A DNA stretch of 64,000 bases from JBBRYB01 sp038238115 (GTDB lineage: Bacteria > Actinomycetota > Actinomycetes > Propionibacteriales > Nocardioidaceae): the NCBI GenBank assembly GCA_038238115.1, contig JBBRYB010000009.1, forward strand, positions 1 to 64,000. Direction: 5' to 3'. A program made the position numbers and the translations under genes. Every line of letters starts with the position of its first letter. The first letter of the stretch is position 1. The notes under the pieces are model-generated. The model was given only the letters and a program-made list of their open reading frames with translations, searched no databases and was not told the origin of the DNA. Below are positions 17,093-24,646 of this stretch, one piece after another.

Positions 17093-17914
17093 CTATTCGA
17101 ACCGGATGCGGTGGTGTCCGCCGAGGGTCGCGGGCCGGTCGGCCGGGTAGGGGTTGATGCGACGTGCCTCGAAGATCTCGGCCGGGTCAAGATCAGCGAC
17201 GGCCATGCCCTCACCCGAGGCGACCCGCGCGATCGCCCAGCCCTGCGGGTCGTAAATCGCCGTACCACCGGAGAACTCGAGGCTTCCGCAGTGGCCGGTC
17301 AGCCCCGACATCACGACATAGATCCCGTTGTCGATCGCGCGGGCGGGGTAGTAGAGGTCCCGGCGGTGTTCGCTGCCAAGGACATACGCCGACGGGCAGA
17401 GGTACGCAAGCGCACCGGCGTCGGTGACGGCCCGAGCGTGCTCGGGGAAGCATCCGTCGTAGCAGATGCCGAGGCCGAGCGGCCACCCCGCGAGCTCGAG
17501 CGATGCCCCCGAGCCACCCGCTGCGAAGATGGAGCGCTCCAGCTGCCACAGGTGCTGCTTGGAGTAGGCCACCTCGATATCACCTAATGGTGAGACGCTC
17601 AACAGGGCAAGCGATCTGGTGCCGTCGATGCGCCGGACTGCCGCGCCCACGACCACCGCTACGCTATGCAGACGTGCCGCTTCCCCCACGACGGCTAGGC
17701 GCCGGTCATCGACCGTGACATCGCATGCGTCGGAATCCGCGCGCAGGGTTGCGGGATCGTAGCCGGGCAGGAAGAGCTCCGGCAGTACGACGAGCTGGGC
17801 GCCATGACCGGCCGCCTTTTCGACCCAGCGGGCGGCAGCCTCGGCGTTGGCCAGCACCTCGCCAGCCAACGACTCCGCCTGCACGGCCGCGACCCGCAGC
17901 GCAGCCAGCGTCAC
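17093..17914 (-). CDS. Carbon-nitrogen hydrolase (nitrilase superfamily)
   Basis: A 273-residue nitrilase-fold amidohydrolase. The catalytic triad is visible: Glu in LVVLPELFLPGY, Lys in AYSKQHLW and Cys in GLGICYDGCFPEHAR. The GTG start at 17914 overlaps the guaB3 stop (GTGA), which fixes the start and implies translational coupling to guaB3. Members of this branch hydrolyse small amides such as beta-ureidopropionate or omega-amides; the actual substrate cannot be called. Confidence 0.82.
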   Translation of the reverse strand: MTLAALRVAAVQAESLAGEVLANAEAAARWVEKAAGHGAQLVVLPELFLPGYDPATLRADSDACDVTVDDRRLAVVGEAARLHSVAVVVGAAVRRIDGTRSLALLSVSPLGDIEVAYSKQHLWQLERSIFAAGGSGASLELAGWPLGLGICYDGCFPEHARAVTDAGALAYLCPSAYVLGSEHRRDLYYPARAIDNGIYVVMSGLTGHCGSLEFSGGTAIYDPQGWAIARVASGEGMAVADLDPAEIFEARRINPYPADRPATLGGHHRIRFE

Positions 17915-19014
17915 TGCACGACGACCTCGACGCGCTGGAACTCCTTGAGCTCGGTGTATCCCGTCGTCGCCATCGAACGCTTGAGCGCGCCGACGAGGTT
18001 CATCGTGCCATCCGAGACGAGGGACGGCCCGTGGAGGATCTGGTCGAGAGTCCCGACCGTGCCGATCTCCACCCGCTCGCCGCGTGGAAGGGAGGCGTGC
18101 CGCGCCTCGGTGCCCCAGTGGAAGCCATGACCAGGAGCCTCCTTGGCGCGGGCCAACGGCGACCCGATCATGACGGCATCCGCGCCGCACGCGATCGCCT
18201 TGGCGACGTCACCGCTGCGCCCGATCGAGCCATCGGCGATGACGTGCACATAGCGCCCTCCCGACTCGTCGAGGTAGTCGCGCCGTGCCGCCGCGACGTC
18301 GGCGACCGCGGTCGCCATGGGGACCGCCAGACCGAGCACCTTCCTTGTCGTGTGAGCCGCACCGCCGCCGAACCCGACGAGCACACCCGCGGCGCCCGTG
18401 CGCATCAGGTGCAGGGCGGCCTGGTGGGTGGCGCACCCCCCTACGATGACCGGGACGTCGAGCTCATAGATGAACTGCTTCAGGTTGAGCGGCTCCGACT
18501 GGCCGGAGACGTGCTCGGCCGACACCGTCGTACCTCGGATCACGAACAGATCCAGGCCAGCCGCGATGACCGACTGGGCATGCTCCTTGGTCAGCTGTGG
18601 TGACAGCGCCCCGGCGACCGTGATGCCCGCGGCACGCATCTCCTTGACCCTCCGGACCATCAGGTCCGGGAGGATCGGTTGGGCATACATCTCCTGCAGC
18701 CTGCGCGTGGCCCCGTGGCCGCGCAGCTCCGATACCTCCTGCAGCAGTGCCAGGGGGTCGTCGTAGCGGGTCCACAGCCCCTCGAGATCGAGGACGCCGA
18801 GACCCCCTGCTCGGCCGAACGCGACGGCGGTGTCGGGTGACATCACAGAGTCCATCGGGGCGGCGAGCACCGGGATCTCGAACCGGTACGCGTCGATCTG
18901 CCAGGCGACCGACACCTCCTCGGGGTCGCGGGTGCGCCGACTGGGCACGATCGCGATGTCGTCGAAGGCATAGGCGCGGCGTCCGTGCTTGGCGCGGCCG
19001 ATCTCGATGTCCAT
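17911..19014 (-). CDS. guaB3: GuaB3-type IMP dehydrogenase family protein
   Basis: A 367-residue TIM-barrel protein without the CBS insert. RRAYAFDDIAIVPSRRTRDP and IPVLAAPMDSVMSPD match GuaB3 (Rv3410c in M. tuberculosis), which also lies directly after guaB2. The loop that holds the catalytic cysteine in GuaB (GSICTTR) reads GFGGGAAHTTRKV here, so a classical IMP dehydrogenase mechanism cannot be assumed from sequence alone. It lies 21 nt downstream of guaB and is coupled to the nitrilase gene. Confidence 0.88.
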   Translation of the reverse strand: MDIEIGRAKHGRRAYAFDDIAIVPSRRTRDPEEVSVAWQIDAYRFEIPVLAAPMDSVMSPDTAVAFGRAGGLGVLDLEGLWTRYDDPLALLQEVSELRGHGATRRLQEMYAQPILPDLMVRRVKEMRAAGITVAGALSPQLTKEHAQSVIAAGLDLFVIRGTTVSAEHVSGQSEPLNLKQFIYELDVPVIVGGCATHQAALHLMRTGAAGVLVGFGGGAAHTTRKVLGLAVPMATAVADVAAARRDYLDESGGRYVHVIADGSIGRSGDVAKAIACGADAVMIGSPLARAKEAPGHGFHWGTEARHASLPRGERVEIGTVGTLDQILHGPSLVSDGTMNLVGALKRSMATTGYTELKEFQRVEVVVQ

Positions 19015-19035
19015 GAGTGTCCTTCGGCCGCGACG

Positions 19036-20553
19036 TCACCGCGACGAGTAGTTCGGTGCCTCGACCGTCATCTGGATGTCGTGCGGGTGTGATTCCTTCA
19101 GCCCGGCCGCCGTGATGCGTACGAAGCGACCACGCTCCTTGAGGTCGGCGATCGTGCGCGCCCCGACATAGAACATCGACTGGTGCAGCCCGCCGATCAA
19201 CTGCTGGGCGACGGCTGCGAGCGGCCCGCGGAACGGCACCTGTCCCTCGATGCCTTCAGGCACAATCATGTCGTCGCGGTTCACGTCGGCCTGGAAGTAA
19301 CGGTCCTTGGAGAACGATCGCTTGCCTCGCGAGGCCATCGCTCCCAACGACCCCATGCCGCGATAGCGCTTGAACTGCTTGCCGTTGACGAAGACGAGCT
19401 CCCCGGGGCTCTCTTCGCAGCCGGCCAGCAGCGAGCCGAGCATCACGGTATCCGCGCCCGCCACGAGCGCCTTGGCGATGTCGCCCGAGTGCTGCAGACC
19501 ACCGTCGCCGATGACCGGCACGCCCGCCGGCCGGCAGGCCTGAGCAGCCTCGTAGATGGCTGTGACCTGGGGCACCCCCACTCCCGCAACCACACGAGTC
19601 GTACAGATCGAGCCCGGCCCGACGCCGACCTTGACCGCGTCGACACCCGCGTCGACCAGGGCCTGCGCCCCGGCCCGGGTCGCCACGTTGCCCCCGATCA
19701 CCTGCACATGGCGGGTCGTCGGGTCGGCCTTCAGTCGCCTTACCATGTCGAGCATCAGCCTGGCATGGCCGTTGGCGACATCCGGCACGAGCACATCGAC
19801 GCCGGCGTCGACGAGCGCACCCACCCGGTCCCACGCGTCGCCGAAGTAGCCGATCGCCGCAGCAACCACCAATCTCCCGGACGCGTCCTTCGTGGCCAGC
19901 GGGTACTGCTCGGACTTGACGAAGTCCTTGACGGTGATCAGCCCGGTGAGCCGGTTCTCAGGGTCGACGAGGGGAAGCTTCTCGAGCTTGTGCTTGGCCA
20001 GGAGCGCGGTCGCGTCGTCGGAGGTGATCCCTGCCGGCGCCGTCACGAGCGGCATCGGAGTCATCACCTCCCGCACGGCCCGACGCCCCCACTCGTGGAT
20101 GGAGACGAACCGCAGGTCGCGGTTCGTGATGATGCCGAGCAGATGCTGGCGGTCGTCTACCACGGGTAACCCGGACACCCGGTAGCGTCCGCACAGCTCG
20201 TCGAGCTGCTCGAGCGTGGCCTCGGGACCAATCGTGACCGGATCGGCGATCATGCCCGACTCCGAGCGCTTGACGAGGTCGACCTGGGTGGCCTGGTCCT
20301 CGATCGACAGGTTGCGATGCAGCACACCGACGCCGCCCTGACGGGCCATCGCGATCGCCATCCGCGCCTCGGTGACGGTGTCCATGGCGCTCGACAAGAG
20401 CGGAACCATCACCATGAGCTCTCGCGTCAGCCAAGAGGACGTGTCGACGTCAGTGGGCACGACGTCGGTCTCGCCCGGCAGCAGCAGTACGTCGTCGAAC
20501 GTCAGTCCGAGGGGGGCAAACTCATTCGGCGCTCCGACAGGCGTCAGCTCCAT
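19036..20553 (-). CDS. guaB: Inosine-5'-monophosphate dehydrogenase
   Basis: A 505-residue enzyme oxidising IMP to XMP, the committed step to GMP. It has the IMPDH N-terminus GLTFDDVLLLPGETDV, a tandem CBS regulatory insert in the first third (VSGLPVVDDRQHLLGIITNRD and the matching KLPLVDPENRLTGLITVKD), and the catalytic Cys in GPGSICTTRVVAG. The mobile flap KRYRGMGSLGAM is followed by a DRYFQ segment. The start at 20553 (MELTPVG) removes a long spurious extension. The preceding anti-sigma gene overlaps its first 32 bases. Confidence 0.96.
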   Translation of the reverse strand: MELTPVGAPNEFAPLGLTFDDVLLLPGETDVVPTDVDTSSWLTRELMVMVPLLSSAMDTVTEARMAIAMARQGGVGVLHRNLSIEDQATQVDLVKRSESGMIADPVTIGPEATLEQLDELCGRYRVSGLPVVDDRQHLLGIITNRDLRFVSIHEWGRRAVREVMTPMPLVTAPAGITSDDATALLAKHKLEKLPLVDPENRLTGLITVKDFVKSEQYPLATKDASGRLVVAAAIGYFGDAWDRVGALVDAGVDVLVPDVANGHARLMLDMVRRLKADPTTRHVQVIGGNVATRAGAQALVDAGVDAVKVGVGPGSICTTRVVAGVGVPQVTAIYEAAQACRPAGVPVIGDGGLQHSGDIAKALVAGADTVMLGSLLAGCEESPGELVFVNGKQFKRYRGMGSLGAMASRGKRSFSKDRYFQADVNRDDMIVPEGIEGQVPFRGPLAAVAQQLIGGLHQSMFYVGARTIADLKERGRFVRITAAGLKESHPHDIQMTVEAPNYSSR

Positions 20554-21100
20554 CTGGCCATCGTACGGGCGCACACGTCCACGCGGCCGCCCTATCCGCC
20601 GCCGGATCCCGGGACGCCCTGACGGGCGCCGACCTCGCCACGCCTGCACGCGACTCGCCGGGGCGCAGACCGCCGCGCGCCGGCCGGGCCGCGACCCGGG
20701 GCGCGGTGGTATGCGAGTCGTGTCCTTCGAGGCGGCTCCGATCTTGCTGGCGCATAGACTTCGACTGGTGCTCGTCGCCAGGATGTCCGATCGAGTAGAG
20801 CTTCGCGGCGACGAAGTGAATCGGCAGCAGCGGGTCTCCCGCCGTCGCGGCGGCGATGCCACTCGACGACAACGTCAACGCAACCGTGAGCACGGCGGCT
20901 GCTCGCCCAGGTCGGGTGTGCGGGCGCCGCTCGGTCGGCATCGGGCTATCGAACCTGATCGGCGCCTTCGGGCGCTTGTCCAGCTCGCGGGCCCAAGCGC
21001 TCAGCACGGTCAGCACCTGCTCGTCCGGCGGCGTACGACGATCCGCAAGGGCGGTGACGGCCTGGTCGGAGGCGAACACCGACGACACTGGGTCAGTCAT
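20522..21100 (-). CDS. rsdA: Anti-sigma-D factor (RsdA-like) membrane protein
   Basis: A 192-residue protein. Its N-terminal 45 residues (DPVSSVFASDQAVTALADRR, then EQVLTVLSAWARELD) resemble the sigma-binding helix of RsdA, the anti-sigma factor of SigD. A single membrane segment lies at about 68-88 (AAAVLTVALTLSSSG), with an extracytoplasmic, Arg-rich, low-complexity tail. It starts within the last 8 nt of the sigma gene and runs 32 nt into guaB. The M. tuberculosis order sigD-Rv3413c-guaB2 supports the call. The tail is not conserved-looking and the exact end should be treated with care. Confidence 0.65.
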   Translation of the reverse strand: MTDPVSSVFASDQAVTALADRRTPPDEQVLTVLSAWARELDKRPKAPIRFDSPMPTERRPHTRPGRAAAVLTVALTLSSSGIAAATAGDPLLPIHFVAAKLYSIGHPGDEHQSKSMRQQDRSRLEGHDSHTTAPRVAARPARGGLRPGESRAGVARSAPVRASRDPAADRAAAWTCAPVRWPDGADACRSAE

Positions 21101-21779
21101 GACCGGTCTCCGTCGCGCGTCGCCGCTCGGCGAGCCTACGCATCTTCGTCAAGGCCCGGTGCTGGGCGACTCGGACTGCACCGGGGCTCATGCCGAGCGC
21201 GTTGCCTGTCTCCTCGGCGGACAGACCCGAGCCGACGCGCAAGATCATGACCTCGCGCAGGTGGGAGGGGAGGAGGGCGAGGAGCTCCGTAGCGACCTGC
21301 ACGTCGCTGATGTGGACAGCCCGGTCCTCCGGTGTCGGCGCATCGTCGACTGCCTCCGGCAGGTTGTCCGTAGGCATCGGATGGCGGGCCAGCGCTCGGC
21401 GGGCATCGGCCACCTTCCGCGAGGCGACCCCGTGCACGAACGCCTCGAAGGGGCGTCCTCGCTCGCGGTAGCGCGGCAGCGCCCGGAACACCGCGATGCA
21501 GATGTCCTGGGCGACGTCGTCGGCAAGATCCGGCCCGCCGGGAAATGCCCCCAACCGGGCCCAGGAGTAACGGTGGGCGATAGTGCGGACACGCTCCAGC
21601 AACGCCTCGACGTCGGCGTGCGTGCCCTGTTGCGCCGAGTGGGCAAGACGTCCCAGATCTTCTGCTGGCGCCGGTTGCTGCAATAGCTCGTGCTGCTCCG
21701 GCCCCAGTCCGCTCACGGGGCTAAGCGTCGCACGAAACCAGTCAACTTCGCCTCTCGACGCCGATGACTTGTCGTTCAC
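21093..21779 (-). CDS. sigD: ECF-type sigma factor, SigD group
   Basis: About 228 residues. Region 2 contains LADDVAQDICIAVFRALPRY and the RPFEAFVHGVASRKVAD segment. Region 4 contains LLALLPSHLREVMILRVG and a helix-turn-helix reading GLSAEETGNALGMSPGAVRV. This matches SigD of mycobacteria and ShbA-like factors in similar gene order next to guaB. The anti-sigma gene overlaps its 3' end. The start is uncertain: a GTG at 21779 is chosen, and a GTG at 21848 would add 23 poorly conserved residues. Confidence 0.82.
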   Translation of the reverse strand: MNDKSSASRGEVDWFRATLSPVSGLGPEQHELLQQPAPAEDLGRLAHSAQQGTHADVEALLERVRTIAHRYSWARLGAFPGGPDLADDVAQDICIAVFRALPRYRERGRPFEAFVHGVASRKVADARRALARHPMPTDNLPEAVDDAPTPEDRAVHISDVQVATELLALLPSHLREVMILRVGSGLSAEETGNALGMSPGAVRVAQHRALTKMRRLAERRRATETGHD

Positions 21780-21937
21780 CAGCCCATTCTCAGGACGGCT
21801 TGGCTCGGCTAGTCGGCCAGTCCGGCCGCCATCGGCTTGCGATCGCACTGACCAGAGCGATTCCGAGGCATCACGCGGCTACTGCCCGAGCCCCGTCCGA
21901 GTCGGGTGCCTCATCGCAGCGCCCGACGGGGCCGAGT

Positions 21938-21973
21938 CCGGCAGGGTCGAGACCGTGGTCGTCTCCCTGCCGG
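21938..21973 (-). terminator. Candidate factor-independent terminator after groEL
   Basis: A perfect 9-bp inverted repeat, CCGGCAGGG / CCCTGCCGG, with an 18-nt loop, about 72 nt past the groEL stop. There is no U-tract, as is common in actinobacteria. An 8-bp GCCCCGTC / GACGGGGC pair lies just further downstream. Confidence 0.45.
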
Positions 21974-22044
21974 CACCCGAGCCCGCCGGGCCGGGAACTG
22001 CTATGCAGCGTTGTGGCTATGGCGCCTCGCGGCTGTGCGGCCGC

Positions 22045-23667
22045 TCAGTGGCCGTGACCGTGGCCGTGGCCAGCGCCGTTGTCCGACTCGTCCTCGGCCG
22101 GCTTCTCGACCACCAGAGTCTCGGTGGTGAGCAGCAGGGCGGCGATGGAGGCGGCGTTGATCAGGGCGGAGCGGGTCACCTTCACCGGGTCGAGCACGCC
22201 CTGGGGGACCAGGTCGCCGTACTCACCCGTCTCGGCGTTGAACCCGTTGCCGACACCGGCTTCGCGGACCTTGGAGACCACGACGTAGCCGGGGTCGCCA
22301 CCGTTCTCGGCGATCCAGCGCAGCGGCTCGTCGACGGCGCGGCGCACGATGTGTACGCCGGTCGCCTCGTCTCCGGACAGGCCGAGCCCGTCCTTCAGTA
22401 CCGATGCCGCGTGCACGAGGGCCGAGCCGCCTCCGGCGACGATGCCCTCTTCGATCGCGGCGCGCGTGGCGGAGACGGCGTCTTCGATCCGGTGCTTCTT
22501 CTCCTTGAGCTCGACCTCGGTCGCGGCGCCGACCTTGACCACGCAAACCCCACCGGCGAGCTTGGCAAGACGCTCCTGGAGCTTCTCGCGGTCCCAGTCG
22601 GAGTCGGTGTTGTCGATCTCGGCCTTGATCTGGTTGACCCGGCCGGAAACCTCGGCCGCGTCGCCGCTCCCGTCGACGATCGTCGTGTCGTCCTTGGTGA
22701 CGACGACCCGACGCGCTCTTCCGAGCACCTCGAGGCCGACCTGGTCGAGCTTGAGTCCCACGTCGGGCGTGATCACCTGGGCGCCGGTGAGCACCGCGAC
22801 GTCCTGGAGCATCGCCTTGCGACGGTCACCGAAGGCGGGTGCCTTGACCGCTGCGGCGCTGAAGGTGCCACGGATCTTGTTGACGACCAGCGTCGACAAC
22901 GCCTCGCCGTCGACGTCCTCGGCGATGATGAACAGCGGCTTGCCGGCCTGAACGACCTTCTCCAGCAGCGGCAACAGATCCCCGATCGAGGAGATCTTGC
23001 CCTGGTTGATCAGGATGTACGGGTCGTCGAGCACGGTCTCCATGCGCTCGGCGTCGCTGACGAAGTACGGCGAGATGTAGCCCTTGTCGAACTGCATCCC
23101 CTCGGTGAACTCGAGCTCGGTGCCGAGAGTGTTGGACTCCTCGACGGTGATGACGCCGTCCTTGCCGACCTTGTCGAACGCTTGCGCGATCAGGTCACCG
23201 ATGAGTGAGTCGCGGGCCGAGATGGTCGCGACGTGCGCCATGTCCTCGGTCGAGTCGACGTCGCGGGCGGCCTTGATGAGCTCCGCGTTGACCGCCTCGA
23301 CCGCCGCGTCGATGCCACGCTTGAGGCTCATGGGGTTGGCGCCGGCAGCCACGGCGCGCAGGCCTTCGTGCACGAGTGCCTGCGCGATCACGGTCGCCGT
23401 CGTCGTACCGTCTCCAGCGATGTCGTTGGTCTTGGTGGCGACCTCCTTGGCGAGCTGGGCGCCGAGGTTTTCAAATGGGTCGTCGAGCTCCACCTCGCGG
23501 GCGACGGTCACACCGTCGTTGGTGATGGTGGGCGCGCCCCACTTCTTGTCGAGGACGACGTAGCGGCCCTTGGGACCGAGCGTCACCTTCACGGTGTTGG
23601 CGAGCGCGTCGACTCCGCGCTCGAGGGCTCTACGAGCGTGCTCGTCGAACTCCAGAATCTTTGACAT
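22045..23667 (-). CDS. groEL: Chaperonin GroEL (GroEL1 type, His-rich tail)
   Basis: A 540-residue 60-kDa chaperonin subunit. It begins AKxLxF-like with SKILEFDEHARRALERGVD. TLGPKGRYVVLDKKWG and the ATP-binding GDGTTTATVIAQ are intact. The C-terminus is GAGHGHGHGH rather than the Gly-Gly-Met repeats of housekeeping GroEL. In actinobacteria with two groEL genes, the copy next to groES usually carries this His-rich end, so a second Gly-Met-tailed groEL is expected elsewhere. It lies 165 nt after groES, separated by a strong hairpin, and is presumably HrcA-controlled through the CIRCE sites. Confidence 0.96.
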   Translation of the reverse strand: MSKILEFDEHARRALERGVDALANTVKVTLGPKGRYVVLDKKWGAPTITNDGVTVAREVELDDPFENLGAQLAKEVATKTNDIAGDGTTTATVIAQALVHEGLRAVAAGANPMSLKRGIDAAVEAVNAELIKAARDVDSTEDMAHVATISARDSLIGDLIAQAFDKVGKDGVITVEESNTLGTELEFTEGMQFDKGYISPYFVSDAERMETVLDDPYILINQGKISSIGDLLPLLEKVVQAGKPLFIIAEDVDGEALSTLVVNKIRGTFSAAAVKAPAFGDRRKAMLQDVAVLTGAQVITPDVGLKLDQVGLEVLGRARRVVVTKDDTTIVDGSGDAAEVSGRVNQIKAEIDNTDSDWDREKLQERLAKLAGGVCVVKVGAATEVELKEKKHRIEDAVSATRAAIEEGIVAGGGSALVHAASVLKDGLGLSGDEATGVHIVRRAVDEPLRWIAENGGDPGYVVVSKVREAGVGNGFNAETGEYGDLVPQGVLDPVKVTRSALINAASIAALLLTTETLVVEKPAEDESDNGAGHGHGHGH

Positions 23668-23769
23668 TGAACGTCCTTCATGGGGGTCATCGCCTCACAG
23701 CGCCGGGCTTGGCCGCTTCGACGGTGTCGAGCATGACCGGTTCCGCGGTGCGAGGGCGGACGGGGAGAC

Positions 23770-23811
23770 GGCTGCGCCCCGGTGCCCGGACTCGGACGCC
23801 GGGGCGCAGCC
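23770..23811 (-). terminator. groES-groEL intercistronic hairpin (attenuator or processing stem)
   Basis: A perfect 13-bp inverted repeat, GGCTGCGCCCCGG / CCGGGGCGCAGCC, with a 16-nt loop, starting 21 nt after the groES stop. It could cause partial termination, or form a stable 3' end that yields more groES than groEL mRNA. There is no U-run after it. Confidence 0.65.
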
Positions 23812-23832
23812 AGAAGTGTTGCGGTTGTCGGT

Positions 23833-24129
23833 TTACTTGTCGACGACAGCGAGGACGTCGCGCGCGGAGAGGATGAGGAACTCCTCGCCTGAGTACTTGA
23901 CCTCGGTGCCGCCGTACTTGCTGTAGATGACGGTGTCACCCACAGAGATGTCGAGCGGAACGCGGTTGCCGCTGTCGTCGACCCGACCCGGACCCACAGC
24001 GAGAACTTCACCCTCCTGGGGCTTCTCCTTCGCGGTGTCAGGGATGACCAGGCCGGAGGCCGTGGTCTGCTCGGCTTCGAGCGTGCGGACGAGAATGCGG
24101 TCTTCGAGCGGTTTGATGCTGACAGACAC
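23833..24129 (-). CDS. groES: Co-chaperonin GroES
   Basis: A 98-residue heptameric lid of the chaperonin. IKPLEDRILVRTLEAEQTTA, the mobile-loop region SGLVIPDTAKEKPQEGEVLA and YGGTEVKYSGEEFLIL are classical. The start is a GTG (24127-24129) with AAAGGTGAGG upstream. It is first in the groES-groEL unit, preceded by a leader of about 125 nt and by the promoter/CIRCE region at 24229-24301. Confidence 0.97.
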   Translation of the reverse strand: MSVSIKPLEDRILVRTLEAEQTTASGLVIPDTAKEKPQEGEVLAVGPGRVDDSGNRVPLDISVGDTVIYSKYGGTEVKYSGEEFLILSARDVLAVVDK

Positions 24130-24228
24130 GTGCTGACCTCACCTTTCACGGGATGAGAGAGGTGTTTCTTGAACTTGTGGGGGGTGCGAGCAAGTCACGT
24201 CGTCGCGGGTGCCGTGAACCAGTCGCGG

Positions 24229-24255
24229 TTGGCACACTCAGGTCGAGAGTGCTAA
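24229..24255 (-). promoter_or_regulatory. CIRCE operator, promoter-proximal copy
   Basis: TTGGCACAC, a 9-nt spacer, then GAGTGCTAA on the plus strand. The right arm is the perfect HrcA consensus; the left arm matches TTAGCACTC at 7 of 9 positions. It lies just downstream of the groES -10 box, so bound HrcA would block promoter clearance. Confidence 0.82.
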
Positions 24256-24260
24256 CCCCG

Positions 24261-24289
24261 AATCTAGGCCAGGATTAGCACTCGGTCAA
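24261..24289 (-). promoter_or_regulatory. groES promoter (housekeeping-sigma type)
   Basis: On the minus strand, TTGACC (24284-24289), a 17-nt spacer, and TAGATT (24261-24266). The -35 box lies in the spacer of the upstream CIRCE, and the -10 box lies between the two CIRCE sites. Confidence 0.72.
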
Positions 24290-24301
24290 CCTGAGTGCCA
24301 G
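24275..24301 (-). promoter_or_regulatory. CIRCE operator, promoter-distal copy
   Basis: TTAGCACTC, a 9-nt spacer, then GAGTGCCAG on the plus strand. The left arm is the perfect consensus; the right arm differs at two positions from GAGTGCTAA. It overlaps the groES -35 box. Its right arm is also the first 9 nt of the 78-bp tandem repeat that follows. Confidence 0.8.
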
Positions 24302-24477
24302 ATCATGCGGAGGAACGACGCATGAGCTGGCAGGAAGGTTGACAGCAGGGCGCTGCAGCCTGGCGTCAGCGAGTGCCAGATCATGCGGAGGAACGACGCA
24401 TGAGCTGGCAGGAAGGTTGACAGCAGGGCGCTGCAGCCTGGCGTCAGCGAGTGCCAGATCATGCGGAGGAACGACGC
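24293..24477. repeat. 78-bp tandem repeat (two full copies plus 29 bp)
   Basis: Units start at 24293, 24371 and 24449, each with GAGTGCCAGATCATGCGGAG. The first two copies appear identical over 78 bp; the third stops after about 29 bp. Each unit starts with the CIRCE half-site GAGTGCCAG. Since 78 is divisible by three, repeated 26-residue peptides appear in several frames, but none has a credible ribosome site. The remainder of the 24130-24646 gap holds the CIRCE region and the inverted repeat at 24510. Confidence 0.9.
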
Positions 24478-24509
24478 GCGCCTGGCTGGCTGGCGCCTGG
24501 CAGCATTTC

Positions 24510-24543
24510 CCATGTGCACACTGCGTATCCAGTGTGCACATGG
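24510..24543. other. Perfect 14-bp inverted repeat
   Basis: CCATGTGCACACTG and its exact complement CAGTGTGCACATGG are separated by 6 nt (CGTATC). The right arm runs into a second perfect 12-bp palindrome, GGCAGATCTGCC (24542-24553). There is no U-tract on either side. It could be an operator, or a terminator for the GH3 gene that ends about 100 nt away. Confidence 0.75.
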
Positions 24544-24646
24544 CAGATCTGCCGTGGGCAGCGTGAGTCTGCCAGGTGAACATGGCAAACGCCGGACCAG
24601 GATCGAGCCGCGCCGGCGCCCGATAGCCCGCCACCGGGTGGCTGTC

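Noticed and set aside
21583..23208. A 541-codon open frame on the plus strand opposite groEL and the sigma gene
   Set aside because: It is antisense to well-conserved groEL, its composition follows the third-position GC pattern of that gene, and it shows no recognisable domain.
24293..24477. A CRISPR-like array
   Set aside because: The repeats are directly adjacent with no spacers, number fewer than three, and no cas gene is in the window.
24275..24634. A repeat protein with 26-residue units on the minus strand
   Set aside because: It only reflects the 78-bp DNA repeat, which is a multiple of three; similar repeated peptides occur in other frames and there is no ribosome site.
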